A DNA stretch of 64,000 bases, from contig CANQBA010000006.1 of NCBI GenBank assembly GCA_947589545.1, positions 1 through 64,000 on the forward strand, read 5' to 3'. Both the position numbers and the translations under genes were made by a program. This document shows, piece by piece, positions 10,924 through 19,929 of this stretch. This DNA is from an uncultured Oscillospiraceae bacterium (lineage in GTDB: Bacteria > Bacillota > Clostridia > Oscillospirales > Oscillospiraceae). Under the pieces are notes generated by a model, which saw nothing but the letters and a program-made list of their open reading frames with translations, searched no databases and was not told the origin of the DNA. The number at the start of each line of letters is the position of its first letter. Positions within the stretch are counted from its first letter, which is position 1.

Positions 10924-12585
10924 TTACGGGTCCTCCCTTTTAAACACCGCCCCGTCCTCCAGCGTGGGGGCGTAGATCAGCCCGTAGGACTCGCTTTCGA
11001 TATACGCCAGCCCCTCCGGCACGATCCGAAAGCGGTTGGCGATCTCCCGCTCCATGTCGGGATCGACCCTGTCAAACGCGTAACCGGTGGTTCTCAGGGT
11101 GACGACGTCCCCCTCCTGACTCCAGACGCCCACCCAGGCCACGCTGGCGAAGCTGCCGCCGTCGTAGTTGAAGGTGCCGTCCGGATTCAGGGTGATAACG
11201 CGGCTGCCGCCATCCCGGGGATCGCCGCTGCGATAGACAAATTGACAGCCGCTCTCCAGATCAAGCGCCGCCTGCCCGCCGGGCATGGTCTCCACCGTCA
11301 CCGAAGGCTGGGGGGAGAAGCCGGCGGCGGGTCTGTCCGTGACCTCAAAAAGCTCCCCGTCCTGTACGTCGGTGTAAATGAACCTGTCCGACCCCTCTTT
11401 AACGAACCGCAGGCCCTCCTCCGACCACCGGAAGAGAAAGACCCGCTTTGTGCTCCCGGCGGTGTCCGTCAGGGTCAGGACGCCGTCCTTTTCCACCCAG
11501 GTACCCATACCGATGTAGCTGCTGGCCGGCCCCTCCATGTAGGAGAAGGCGCCGTCCTCCCAGAGGGTAATGCCAAAGGGCTCAAACAGGGGATCCCGGG
11601 CCTTCCCGGTGTAGACGTAGCTCCCGGCGTATGCCGGGGCCTTGGGATCGGTGAGAAAGCACGCCGCCAGCCCCGCGCACAGGACCATCGACAGGGCCGT
11701 CACCCACAGGGCCGGCCTTTTCCAGCGAAGGACGTTTTTCACCCGCCCCTTCAGCCGCCCCTCCCCAAAGGCCACCGGGCAGGCCGCCACGTGCCGGTGA
11801 AAGGTCACCGCCTCCAAAAGCGCCTGGGAGTAGGGCTTTTTGACCCCGGCCCCCAGCTGCGAGAGCACCTTTTCGTCACAGGCCAGCTCGATGTCCCGGC
11901 ACAGCAGGATATACGCCAGCCACAGAAGCGGATTGAACCAGTACGCCGCCAGAAGCAGGAACCCCAGGGGCTTTATCAGGTAGTCCCGCCGCCGGATGTG
12001 CGCCCGCTCGTGGGCCAGCACATAGGCCCGGCTGGCCCCGTCCATCCCCGTGGGGAGATAGACGACGGGCCGGAAAAAGCCGAACACAAAGGGCGAGGGC
12101 ACGCTGTCCGCCTCCCGGACGCCCTTTTCCGTCTCCACGGCCCCGGCTACACGGCGGCGCAGGGAGAGGGTGGAGAGGAGAAAATAGAGTACCATCCCCG
12201 CCATCCCCGCCAGCCACACGAACCCCGCTATGGCGCAGACCACCTGCAGAGGATTGACGGAGACCATCGGCGCGGCGGGGGCGAAGGCCCGGGAGAAGCC
12301 GGGATTCACCGCGTCGTCCAGGAACGGGACCCCCGTGTGGAGGGTGGGGGCCGGATCGTACCGCACCGTCCGGGTGGTGATGACCTCCCGGGCAGGCATC
12401 AGACTGATGACGCTCTCCAGGGAGAAGGGGCAGAGGAGCCGCGCCCCCACCAGCCCCCACAGGACGCACCGCAGGGCTTTGGGCGCGTGGGTGTGGGAGA
12501 GGAGCAGGCGGAGCGCCAGCACCGCCAGCACGATCCACCCGGCCTGTACCGACAGATTCAGGAGCTTCAAAAAGGCCGCGTCCAT
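10924..12585 (-). CDS. BlaR1-type M56 metallopeptidase sensor
   Basis: Membrane zinc-peptidase that, in the BlaR1/MecR1 family, senses an extracellular signal and triggers cleavage of the partner BlaI repressor. The protein has 553 residues. Four membrane helices are visible in the first 310, with the gluzincin motif H192-E-R-A-H196 and the downstream ELACDE glutamate. The C-terminal 240 residues do not look like the usual penicillin-binding sensor. They form two beta-rich repeats (YAGSYVYTGKARDPLFEPFG... and QFVYRSGDPRDGGSRVI...), each with G-W/W-x-x-E/D-G-D type strands. Its ATG abuts the blaI stop codon (TAAATG). The ligand is unknown and no beta-lactamase gene is adjacent. Confidence 0.85.
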   Translation of the reverse strand: MDAAFLKLLNLSVQAGWIVLAVLALRLLLSHTHAPKALRCVLWGLVGARLLCPFSLESVISLMPAREVITTRTVRYDPAPTLHTGVPFLDDAVNPGFSRAFAPAAPMVSVNPLQVVCAIAGFVWLAGMAGMVLYFLLSTLSLRRRVAGAVETEKGVREADSVPSPFVFGFFRPVVYLPTGMDGASRAYVLAHERAHIRRRDYLIKPLGFLLLAAYWFNPLLWLAYILLCRDIELACDEKVLSQLGAGVKKPYSQALLEAVTFHRHVAACPVAFGEGRLKGRVKNVLRWKRPALWVTALSMVLCAGLAACFLTDPKAPAYAGSYVYTGKARDPLFEPFGITLWEDGAFSYMEGPASSYIGMGTWVEKDGVLTLTDTAGSTKRVFLFRWSEEGLRFVKEGSDRFIYTDVQDGELFEVTDRPAAGFSPQPSVTVETMPGGQAALDLESGCQFVYRSGDPRDGGSRVITLNPDGTFNYDGGSFASVAWVGVWSQEGDVVTLRTTGYAFDRVDPDMEREIANRFRIVPEGLAYIESESYGLIYAPTLEDGAVFKREDP

Positions 12586-12954
12586 TTACTCCCCCTCCTC
12601 CTCAAAGGCGTCGATGAGCCGCCGGATGTCCTCCAGCTCCTTTTTCGTGATCCCCTTGTGCCGGGCAAAGGCCGCCACAAAGGCCGGCAGGGAGCCCTCA
12701 AAGGTGTCGCTCATCAGCGCCTCCAGCCGCGCCGACTGGGCCTCCTCCCGGGAGACGAGGCTTGTCACCGTGGCGTTCTCGTTCCGGATGACCCCCCGCT
12801 CCGAAAGTCGGCGGATCACCGTGTAGGTGGTGGCCTTCGACCACCCCAGCCGCTCCTTGCACAGCCTCACAAGCTCCGTGGAGTTGATGGGCTCCGCCTC
12901 CCACAAAATCAGGCAGAATTTATACTCGCTGTCAAAAATCTTCGGCGTGTCCAT
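12586..12954 (-). CDS. BlaI/MecI-family winged-helix repressor
   Basis: A 122-residue transcriptional repressor paired with the BlaR1-type gene directly downstream. The winged helix covers about residues 5-70 (SEYKFCLILWEAEPINSTEL and WSKATTYTVIRRLSERGVI); the C-terminal helices serve dimerisation. Two palindromes overlapping its promoter are the likely binding sites, so the pair is probably autoregulated. The known family mechanism is release by proteolysis from BlaR1. Target genes beyond the operon are not evident in the window. Confidence 0.92.
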   Translation of the reverse strand: MDTPKIFDSEYKFCLILWEAEPINSTELVRLCKERLGWSKATTYTVIRRLSERGVIRNENATVTSLVSREEAQSARLEALMSDTFEGSLPAFVAAFARHKGITKKELEDIRRLIDAFEEEGE

Positions 12955-12971
12955 ATTCCTGTCCTCCGTTA

Positions 12972-13019
12972 GGTTTAATGCGTTAGACCAAGTTTAACAC
13001 ATTAAACCTTCCCCGTCAA
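12972..13019 (-). promoter_or_regulatory. blaI-blaR1 promoter with two BlaI-type operators
   Basis: On the minus strand TTGACG (plus 13014-13019) and TAAACT (plus 12991-12996) are 17 nt apart. A perfect palindrome (GTTTAACACATTAAAC, 12992-13007) covers the -10 and spacer. A second imperfect dyad (12972-12989, GGTTTAATGCGTTAGACC) covers the start-site region. Confidence 0.75.
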
Positions 13020-13069
13020 GAGGCAAATAAAAATTTTGCATTTTCCCCTATCTATGGTATAATTATATA

Positions 13070-13102
13070 ATAAGGTGTCTGCCTTACAGGCGGACACCTT
13101 AT
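13070..13102. repeat. Solitary hairpin related to the third module of the composite repeat
   Basis: A 14-bp stem (13070-13083 with 13089-13102, one G:U) with a 5-nt loop carries the words AAGGTGTCTGCC and GGCGGACACCTT. These match the terminal GTCCGCC...GGCGGACACCTTAT hairpin of the larger repeats. The other modules are absent here. Confidence 0.6.
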
Positions 13103-13168
13103 CACCTCCGCCAGGTCAAGGCAACCAGCTCGTTCACAAAAAGTTAATTAAATTTACACTATTTTTAC

Positions 13169-13197
13169 TTGACGAATAATCATCCATATGGTATAAT
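13169..13197 (+). promoter_or_regulatory. Promoter of the U32 gene pair
   Basis: TTGACG (13169-13174) and TATAAT (13192-13197) are separated by 17 nt; the start site would be about 25 nt before the first start codon. Confidence 0.75.
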
Positions 13198-13226
13198 CCA
13201 TCTTGTAAAGGAAACAGGTGACGTCT

Positions 13227-14426
13227 ATGTCCACAGAGCTTCTTTCCCCCGCCGGGGACTGGGAGAGCCTTGCGGCCGCCCTGCGCTTTGGCGCGGACGC
13301 GGTGTATATCGGCGGCGAGACGCTGCAGCTTCGGGCAAAATCCGCCGGGTTTGACCGGCAAACGATCCTTGAGGCCGTGAAGCTGGCCCACGACGCCGGC
13401 AAAAGGCTCTATGTGGCCATGAATTCCCTGGCCAGAAACGGGGAGATCCCCCTGGTGCGCGCCTACGCCCGGTTTTTACAGGACGCCGGGGTGGACGCGG
13501 TCATCATATCCGACATCGGCGTTTTAACGGCGGTGCGCGAAAGCGCGCCCGGATTGGAGCTCCATCTGTCCACCCAGGCCAGCTGCATGAACTACGCCGC
13601 CGCCCGGGCCTGGCACGACCTGGGCGTGAAGCGGATCGTGCTGGCCCGGGAGATGAGTATAGACGACATCGCCCAGCTCCGGGCCAAAACCCCGGCCTCC
13701 CTGGAGCTGGAGGCCTTCGTCCACGGGGCCATGTGTATGGCCTACTCCGGCCGGTGCCTTTTGAGCTCCTACCTCTCCGGCCGCAGCGGCAACCGGGGGG
13801 AGTGCGCCCAGCCCTGCCGGTGGAGCTACGCCCTGGTGGAGGAAAAGCGCCCCGGCGAGGTCTTCCCCCTGGAGGAGGAGAACGGCCGGAGCTTCCTTCT
13901 CAGCTCCCACGACCTCAACTGCATCCGCCTCCTGGACGAGCTTCAGGCCGCCGGCGTCGCCTCCTTCAAAATCGAGGGGCGCATGAAAACGGCCTACTAT
14001 GTGGCCTCCGTCACCCGCGCCTACCGGATGGCCCTGGACGGGACGGACACCGTGGACAACTGCGCCGCCCAGCTGGAGCTGGTGAAGCACCGGCCCTACG
14101 CTGAGGGCTTCTACCACGGCTTCGTGAAGGAAAACCACTTCAATTCAGGTACCTACAGCCACGGGGCCGTGTTCGTGGGGAACGTTTTGGGCTGGGAGGA
14201 CGGCGTGCTCCGGGTGCGCCAGCGCAATCATTTCCGGGTGGGCCAGGTGCTGGAGCTCCTGACGCCCGGACGGGAGACCCTCAGCTTTCCCGTCGCCGCT
14301 ATCGTGACCGCGTCGGGGGAGCGCCGGGACGCCGCGCCCCACCCCAACGAGATCCTGTACCTGCCCTGTCCGGTGAGGGCGGAGCCCGGAGATTTTCTCA
14401 GAAGGAGGGAGAGCGATGACGCCTGA
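13227..14426 (+). CDS. U32 peptidase-family protein (TrhP-like tRNA hydroxylation factor)
   Basis: 399 residues, cytoplasmic. It has the U32 fold start ELLSPAGDWESLAAALRFGADAVYIGG. It also has the Cys-containing family signature HGAMCMAYSGRCLLSSYLSG with GNRGECAQPCRW, then SFKIEGRMKTAYYVASVTRAYR. Family members of this size (TrhP/YrrN-YrrO group) install 5-hydroxyuridine at tRNA position 34 using prephenate-derived chemistry; the four cysteines are thought to hold a cluster. ATG 13227 is preferred over GTG 13218 because it starts at the conserved MSTELLSPAG; the choice is not decisive. The next U32 gene overlaps by 11 nt, indicating a translationally coupled pair. Protease annotations of this family are historical. 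Confidence 0.82.
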   Translation: MSTELLSPAGDWESLAAALRFGADAVYIGGETLQLRAKSAGFDRQTILEAVKLAHDAGKRLYVAMNSLARNGEIPLVRAYARFLQDAGVDAVIISDIGVLTAVRESAPGLELHLSTQASCMNYAAARAWHDLGVKRIVLAREMSIDDIAQLRAKTPASLELEAFVHGAMCMAYSGRCLLSSYLSGRSGNRGECAQPCRWSYALVEEKRPGEVFPLEEENGRSFLLSSHDLNCIRLLDELQAAGVASFKIEGRMKTAYYVASVTRAYRMALDGTDTVDNCAAQLELVKHRPYAEGFYHGFVKENHFNSGTYSHGAVFVGNVLGWEDGVLRVRQRNHFRVGQVLELLTPGRETLSFPVAAIVTASGERRDAAPHPNEILYLPCPVRAEPGDFLRRRESDDA

Positions 14427-16434
14427 GATCCTGGCCCCCGCCGGGGGCATGGAGCAGCTGGCCGCCGCCGTCCGCTGCGGCGCCGACGCCGTGTATCTGG
14501 GGGCCGGCGGCTTCAACGCCCGCCAGGGCGCGGAGAATTTCGGCGGCGGACAGCTGGCGGAGGCCGTCTCCTACGCCCACGTCCGGGGCGTGAAGATCCA
14601 CGTCACGGTGAATACCCTGGTGATGGACGACGAGCTGCCCGCCCTGGATCGGACCGTGCGAGAGATCGCCGCCTCCGGCGCGGACGCGGTGATCATCCAG
14701 GATCTGGCGGTGAACGCCCGGTTCCGGGATCTCTGTCCCCAGCTTCCCCGCCACGCCTCCACCCAGATGACCGTCCACAACCTGGACGGGGCCAGGCTGG
14801 CCGCCGGCCTGGGCTTCACCCGGGTGGTACTGGCCAGGGAGCTGACCCTCCGGGAGATCGAGTATATCACCGCCCGGTGCGGCATCGAGACGGAGGTCTT
14901 CATCCACGGGGCCCTGTGCATGTGCGCCTCCGGCCAGTGCACCCTCAGCGCCATGCTGGGGGGCCGCAGCGGCAACCGGGGGTACTGCGCCCAGCCCTGC
15001 CGGCTTGATTTCCACAATGCGGAGCGCGGGTACGCCCTCAGCCTCAAGGATATGTCCCACCTGGATCATTTGAAGGCCCTCAGGGAGGCCGGCGTGGCCT
15101 CCTTCAAGATCGAGGGGCGCATGAAGCGGCCGGAATATGTGGCCGCCGCCGTCACCGCCGCCAGAGCCGCCCTCCGGGGGGAGGCATATGACCGGGAGTC
15201 CCTGCGGGCGGTGTTCTCCCGGAGCGGCTTCACCGACGGCTACCTCACCGGCCGGCGGGATACGGACATGTTCGGCACCCGCCAGCGGGAGGACGTGACC
15301 GCCGCCTCCGGCGTCCTGGGAAAGCTGGCCGGCCTCTACCGGGCCGAGCGCCAGAGCGTCCCGGTGGACTTCTTTCTCACCGTAAACCCCGCCGGAACCA
15401 CCCTGAAAGCGGTGAGTGAAAACGTTTCCACCACAGTCGAAGGCCCCCCTTCCGAGGGGGTAAAGACCCTCCCGCTGACCCCCGAGACGGCCCAAAGGAG
15501 CCTGTCCAGGACAGGCGGGACGCCATATTATGTAAATAAAGTCGCCCTGGACGCGGCCCCCGGCCTGACCCTCCCCGCCGGAGCCCTCAACGGCATGAGG
15601 CGGGAGGCGCTGGAGAAGCTGACGGCGGCGCGGGGCGCGCCAAAGCCCTGGAGGATCGCCGAAAATCCCGTAAAAATCGAACCCCATACAGCTCCGGAGC
15701 GGCCGGAGCTGTGGGCGAGATTTGAAAAAATCTCTCAGATCCGGGGCGATTTTGACAGGATCCTGCTCCCCCTGTCGGAGGTTGAAAAACGGCCTCAGGT
15801 TGTGGAAAAATATGGGGATAAGTTGAGCGTAGAACTTCCTTCGCTGTTTTTCGACACCGAAAATGAAAACCTTGTGGAAAAACTGGCGGATTTGGGCATA
15901 AAAGACGTATTTTGTGAGAATCTGTACGCGCTGAAGGCGGCAAAGGCCGCCGGCCTCACGGCCCGGGGCGGCCCGGGGCTGAACGTCATGAATTCCCTGG
16001 CGCTCCGGGAGCTTGAGTCGCTGGGGCTGGCCTCGGCCACCGTGTCCTTTGAGCTGTCCATGAGCCGGATCGGGGCGTTGGGCGGGACGCTGCCAAGGGG
16101 GATCGTGGCCTACGGGTATCTGCCGCTGATGCGGTTCCGGGCCTGTCCCGTCCGGGGGAAAAACGGCTGCGGCGGCTGCCGGGGCGTGTCGAAGCTCACC
16201 GACCGGCGGGGGGTGGAGTTCCCGGTGCTGTGCTCTCAGCGCCGGTACGGCACGCTGCTCAACTCCGTGCCCCTGCACATCGCGGAAAAGCCCCTGCCGA
16301 AGCTGGACTTCCTGCTCCTCCGGTTCACCCTGGAGACGCCGGAGGAGGTGGAGCGGGTGACCGGAGAGTACCGGGAACACCTGGCCTCGGACAGGCCCCG
16401 CACCGGCGGCCTTTACTACCGGCAGATCAGGTGA
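14416..16434 (+). CDS. U32 peptidase-family protein with C-terminal extension (RlhA/TrhP-like)
   Basis: 672 residues. The N-terminal U32 domain (EILAPAGGMEQLAAAVRCGA, HGALCMCASGQCTLSAMLGG, GNRGYCAQPCRLDF, SFKIEGRMKRPEYVAAAV) is followed by a DUF3656-like middle section. A C-terminal domain of about 250 residues has its own cysteine cluster (FRACPVRGKNGCGGCRG). The length matches the E. coli RlhA group, which hydroxylates a 23S rRNA cytidine, but long members also act on tRNA; the substrate is not settled by sequence. AGGAGGG lies before ATG 14416, inside the end of the preceding gene. It is probably cotranscribed from the promoter at 13169. Confidence 0.82.
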   Translation: MTPEILAPAGGMEQLAAAVRCGADAVYLGAGGFNARQGAENFGGGQLAEAVSYAHVRGVKIHVTVNTLVMDDELPALDRTVREIAASGADAVIIQDLAVNARFRDLCPQLPRHASTQMTVHNLDGARLAAGLGFTRVVLARELTLREIEYITARCGIETEVFIHGALCMCASGQCTLSAMLGGRSGNRGYCAQPCRLDFHNAERGYALSLKDMSHLDHLKALREAGVASFKIEGRMKRPEYVAAAVTAARAALRGEAYDRESLRAVFSRSGFTDGYLTGRRDTDMFGTRQREDVTAASGVLGKLAGLYRAERQSVPVDFFLTVNPAGTTLKAVSENVSTTVEGPPSEGVKTLPLTPETAQRSLSRTGGTPYYVNKVALDAAPGLTLPAGALNGMRREALEKLTAARGAPKPWRIAENPVKIEPHTAPERPELWARFEKISQIRGDFDRILLPLSEVEKRPQVVEKYGDKLSVELPSLFFDTENENLVEKLADLGIKDVFCENLYALKAAKAAGLTARGGPGLNVMNSLALRELESLGLASATVSFELSMSRIGALGGTLPRGIVAYGYLPLMRFRACPVRGKNGCGGCRGVSKLTDRRGVEFPVLCSQRRYGTLLNSVPLHIAEKPLPKLDFLLLRFTLETPEEVERVTGEYREHLASDRPRTGGLYYRQIR

Positions 16435-16464
16435 GGTCGGCGAAAAGCCCTGCGTGCTTCGCCC

Positions 16465-17928
16465 TTATTCCTCGACCCCAATATCAGGATGGGCCTCTAT
16501 GCCGCCGCCGGCCCATACATACATATCCCCTTCCAGCTCGCAAAAGGCGTCGATGCCGTCTCTGGTATCCCAATTTATGTCCTTATAATTGCCTTGACCC
16601 GACCCGATGTATAGACACCACGCCCCGCTTTCCGCGAGAGCGACGATCTGCCCGGCGGTCAAGCGATAATAGTATCTGCCGGCGGTGTCAAAATCGTCGG
16701 AGATGTTGACTGCGACCGCGTCATCGGGATTGATAGTCATATTCAGGTTTTCGTTTGCGCGGCTCAGAGTCTGCTCAAGCGTTGTTCCCTCAGGAATACG
16801 GATGAGGACGGAATATTGGAAGCTTGCATCGTCCGTGATGCTCATTTTCAAAGCCAGGGCGGAGCCGATGTTTTTATGAAACCCCTCCGGCCGGTGCATA
16901 TCCCCCGCGAATTCCCCGGGACCGCCCCGGGAGAGACCTGTTATAAAAATTGTATTTTCAGATCCATGGGAAACAGCGGGATCGCCAGAAAGAGGGCCGG
17001 GGCCTCCGACAATAAAATCCTGGCTGTCGGGCAGATTGATGACGGAAGCCGCGATTTTAATGACCTCCTCCAGCGCCAGGCGCCGGGCCTCGATCTCGTA
17101 TTCCACCCCGTTCAGGGCAAAAAAGGCCGTGTAGATGTCGTAGGCGTCCGGATCGTTGTGGCCGTGTTGCACGGAAAAGTGGCTCAGGGTGACGCTCACA
17201 CCGCCAAAGTCGGTGGTACGCGCGTTGTCCACCGGGAGTAGGGCGCAGAGGAAGTCTCCCCCCCGGGAAGCCCGTACGGTAAAGCCGGCGGGGGCGTCCG
17301 GGCCGTCGTCCGATCTCGGCGTTCCGTCCTCTCCAAAGGCCGTCCAGAAGCCCCGCCGCGCCTGATCCAGCACGATCTCGCCGGTGGCTCTCGCCCGCCA
17401 TATTTCGGCGAAGGCGCCCTGGCCGCCTCCGGTGAGGCCCTCCGGGATATAGGCCGGCGCCAGTGTCCAGCCGTAGTAGGCCGCCACATCCTCCTGCCCC
17501 CAGAACTCGAAGGAATAGTTTTCCGGGTCTAAACACAGCATAGCCTCACCGGCTGACAGCCCCTCTGACTCGTTGACCGCCACGCCGTCCCAGTTGACGG
17601 CGACGGTCGGGGCGTCCGGGGGCTCGAGCGGGGCAATGCCGGGCCGATCGTCCCCATTGGGCTGAACCGGGGGGATGTCCGTGGAAGGAGCTCCGGTTGG
17701 CTCCGTGCCGCGGTCGATTGTCTCGGTGGGATTTGAAAAAGGCGTACCGTCCGGTTCCCAGGGGTGAAGGGCCGCCGTGACGCTGACGGCGGCAAGGCAG
17801 AGGCAAGCGGCCAGTCCCGCCCATTTTCTCCAAACGGGGGCTTTTCTGGCCTGTTCCGCCTGGGCTTCCAGAACAAACCGATCGTCCAAATTGGAAATAC
17901 TGTCGTAGAGCTTCTTTGTCTCTTTCAT
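16465..17928 (-). CDS. Membrane-anchored partner (anti-sigma-like) of the adjacent ECF sigma factor
   Basis: 487 residues. Residues 1-35 form a short cytoplasmic segment (MKETKKLYDSISNLDDRFVL), followed by one membrane helix at about 36-54 (WAGLAACLCLAAVSVTAAL) and a large extracytoplasmic part. A Pro/Thr-rich linker (about 60-110) leads to a globular domain with no recognised family. No zinc-binding HxxxCxxC motif is present, so this is not a canonical ZAS anti-sigma. Its ATG overlaps the sigma stop codon (ATGA, 17925-17928), which is typical of sigma/anti-sigma pairs. The function is inferred from position and topology only. Confidence 0.6.
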   Translation of the reverse strand: MKETKKLYDSISNLDDRFVLEAQAEQARKAPVWRKWAGLAACLCLAAVSVTAALHPWEPDGTPFSNPTETIDRGTEPTGAPSTDIPPVQPNGDDRPGIAPLEPPDAPTVAVNWDGVAVNESEGLSAGEAMLCLDPENYSFEFWGQEDVAAYYGWTLAPAYIPEGLTGGGQGAFAEIWRARATGEIVLDQARRGFWTAFGEDGTPRSDDGPDAPAGFTVRASRGGDFLCALLPVDNARTTDFGGVSVTLSHFSVQHGHNDPDAYDIYTAFFALNGVEYEIEARRLALEEVIKIAASVINLPDSQDFIVGGPGPLSGDPAVSHGSENTIFITGLSRGGPGEFAGDMHRPEGFHKNIGSALALKMSITDDASFQYSVLIRIPEGTTLEQTLSRANENLNMTINPDDAVAVNISDDFDTAGRYYYRLTAGQIVALAESGAWCLYIGSGQGNYKDINWDTRDGIDAFCELEGDMYVWAGGGIEAHPDIGVEE

Positions 17929-18482
17929 AGGGAATAGCCCTCCTTTTCAAGCGTTGATTTTAATGCCCGCCGAAGCCGGTACAGCCTCTTTGCCATCGCG
18001 GAGGCCGATATTCCCTCGTTCCTCGCAAGCGTGTTTACCGCCTCGCCGTTCCAATACCGGCGCACAAAGAGAATACGGTCATTCCTCCGCAGCGACGCAA
18101 GCCAGGTGTTGATGACTTCGGTCAATTCCTGCTCCTCCAGCTCCCGCTCCACGGTGACGGGGGACGGTACGCAGTCCTCTAACTCATTCAGGAGTTCTTC
18201 CACGCCGGCACAGCGTTTCTGCCGGTGGTTTTTCCGCCAGAGGTTATAGGCGCTGTTGCGGACGACCCGGCCCAGCCACGCGCCGAGATGATGGGGCGAT
18301 TGCGGCGGTATGGCGTTCCAGGCACGCCAATAGGCGTCGTTGACGCACTCCTGCGCGTCCTCGCGGTTGGACAGTATGTTCATCGCGAGGTCGTGGCAAA
18401 ACGCGCCGTACTTCGCCGCTGTCTCCGCAATCGCCCGTTCATCCCGCCGGAAAAACAGGCTGATGATCTCCAAGTCCTCCAT
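17925..18482 (-). CDS. ECF-type RNA polymerase sigma factor
   Basis: 185 residues. Region 2 (about 12-75) includes CHDLAMNILSNREDAQECVNDAYWRAWNAIP. Region 4 (about 125-180) includes WLASLRRNDRILFVRRYWNGEAVNTLARNEGISASAMAKRLYRLRRALK with an HTH. ATG 18482 is chosen over upstream in-frame starts because AAGGGGGG lies 7 nt before it and region 2 then begins after a normal N-terminus. The downstream membrane protein overlaps by 4 nt. ECF factors usually activate their own operon; no recognisable ECF promoter was assigned upstream. Confidence 0.92.
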   Translation of the reverse strand: MEDLEIISLFFRRDERAIAETAAKYGAFCHDLAMNILSNREDAQECVNDAYWRAWNAIPPQSPHHLGAWLGRVVRNSAYNLWRKNHRQKRCAGVEELLNELEDCVPSPVTVERELEEQELTEVINTWLASLRRNDRILFVRRYWNGEAVNTLARNEGISASAMAKRLYRLRRALKSTLEKEGYSL

Positions 18483-18604
18483 GCCGGTCCCCCCTTCCCG
18501 ATTCATTTTGAAGGCCCTCACCAATAAAGACAACATTGCGGGGAAGATGTTCCCTGGGTTTTTAAAAAATACAGCCTTCGCCGTGATTTCCGGCTGTCTT
18601 TCGG

Positions 18605-18634
18605 TTGACACGGCCCCGGCGGATTTGGTATACT
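18605..18634 (+). promoter_or_regulatory. Promoter of the aldo/keto reductase gene
   Basis: TTGACA (18605-18610) and TATACT (18629-18634) are 18 nt apart. The predicted start lies about 23 nt before the start codon. Confidence 0.75.
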
Positions 18635-18663
18635 CGGGAAAAACAGGTGAAAAGAGTGATCTT

Positions 18664-19653
18664 ATGTACGTCCCCTCCGATTCCCGTTACGACGCCATGC
18701 CCTGCAACCGGGCCGGCGCCAGCGGTCTGAAGCTGCCGGCCATCTCCCTGGGCCTGTGGCATAACTTCGGCGACACCGCGTCCTACGACGCCATGCGTCA
18801 GCTTATCTTCACCGCCTTCGACTGCGGTATCACCCACTTCGATCTGGCCAACAACTACGGCCCCCGGCCGGGGAGCGCCGAGGGGAACCTGGGCCGGATC
18901 CTCCGGGAGGAGCTGGGCGGATACCGGGACGAGCTGATCGTCACCACCAAGGCCGGCTACGACATGTGGCCCGGTCCCTACGGCAACGGCGGCAGCCGGA
19001 AATATCTGCTGGCCAGCCTGGATCAGAGCCTCCGGCGCCTGGGGCTGGACTATGTGGACATCTTCTACCACCACCGGCCCGACCCGGAGACGCCGCTGGA
19101 GGAGACGATGGGCACCCTGGCCCAGGCCGTCCGATCCGGGAAGGCGCTGTACGCGGGTCTGAGCAACTACGACGGGGAGCGCATGGAGCGGGCGGCGGCG
19201 ATTTTAGAGGCAATGGGCGTCCCCTTCGTCATCAACCAGAACCGGTACTCCATTTTCAACCGCACCATCGAGCAAAACGGTCTGAAGGACGCCTCCGCCC
19301 GCCTGGGCAAGGGCATCGTGGCCTTCTGCCCCCTGGAGCAGGGCCTGCTCACCGACCGGTATTTAAAGGGCATCCCCGCCGACAGCCGCATCCGCACCGA
19401 CGGGCGCTTTTTGAAGGAGAACGCGCTGACGGAGGAGAAGCTTGGGCGGATCCGCGCCCTCAACGACATCGCCGCCCGCCGGGGCCAGACCCTGGCGCAG
19501 ATGTCCCTGGCCTGGATCCTGCGGGACGGCGTGGTCACCACCGTCCTCACCGGCGCGTCCCGGCCCCAGCAGATCCTGGACAACGTCAAGGCCGCCGAAA
19601 ATACGGCCTTCACCGCCGAAGAGCTGGCCGAGATCGACGCCGTCAGCCTCTGA
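18664..19653 (+). CDS. Aldo/keto reductase, YghZ-like (L-glyceraldehyde-3-phosphate reductase group)
   Basis: 329-residue NADPH-dependent oxidoreductase with a TIM-barrel fold. The N-terminus SGLKLPAISLGLWHNFGD is typical of the YghZ/AKR14 group. Catalytic residues are visible in FDLANNYG (Asp and Tyr), GYDMWPGPYGNGGSRKYLLA and the HHRPDPETPLEETM loop. The cofactor region reads VLTGASRPQQILDNVKA. The frame is open far upstream, but ATG 18664 follows the promoter and matches the family start MYVPSDSRYDAMPCNRAG. It is monocistronic. The physiological substrate is not indicated by its neighbours; methylglyoxal or aldehyde detoxification is a family-level guess. Confidence 0.88.
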   Translation: MYVPSDSRYDAMPCNRAGASGLKLPAISLGLWHNFGDTASYDAMRQLIFTAFDCGITHFDLANNYGPRPGSAEGNLGRILREELGGYRDELIVTTKAGYDMWPGPYGNGGSRKYLLASLDQSLRRLGLDYVDIFYHHRPDPETPLEETMGTLAQAVRSGKALYAGLSNYDGERMERAAAILEAMGVPFVINQNRYSIFNRTIEQNGLKDASARLGKGIVAFCPLEQGLLTDRYLKGIPADSRIRTDGRFLKENALTEEKLGRIRALNDIAARRGQTLAQMSLAWILRDGVVTTVLTGASRPQQILDNVKAAENTAFTAEELAEIDAVSL

Positions 19654-19721
19654 ATACGGCCCGGGCCGCCGGCCCATCGTATTTCCACAAATCTCCCGTT
19701 AAACGCCGTAGGGGCCGCCTG

Positions 19722-19818
19722 CGTCGTCGCGGAACCGGCGATGGCTCGCCCTGCAAGTGTTCGGGCTCACTCGCCAGGTTCGCTCCTCCTTTCCCCATCG
19801 AGCAACAGCCCGATGGGG
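19722..19818 (-). repeat. ~97-nt intergenic module, inverted copy
   Basis: Read on the minus strand the module starts with a hairpin (CCCATCGGGCTGTTGCTCGA) and continues AGGAGGAGCGAACCTGGCG. It passes through ACTTGCAGGGCGAG and ends TTCCGCGACGACG. The same module occurs on the plus strand at 20017-20112, so the two form an inverted pair about 200 nt apart. It contains no convincing gene. Confidence 0.7.
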
Positions 19819-19929
19819 CCCCAATGCGGCCCGTACGGCGTAAAACGATAAGCTTCCGGGAATTTGAAGAAACAGGAATACGATGGTACGGCGTGTGGGC
19901 CGATGTGGGCGGCTGCACGTACAGGTTTT

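Noticed and set aside
13218..13226. GTG at 13218 as start of the first U32 gene
   Set aside because: It is possible, but the ATG three codons later matches the family N-terminus better; kept as a stated uncertainty.
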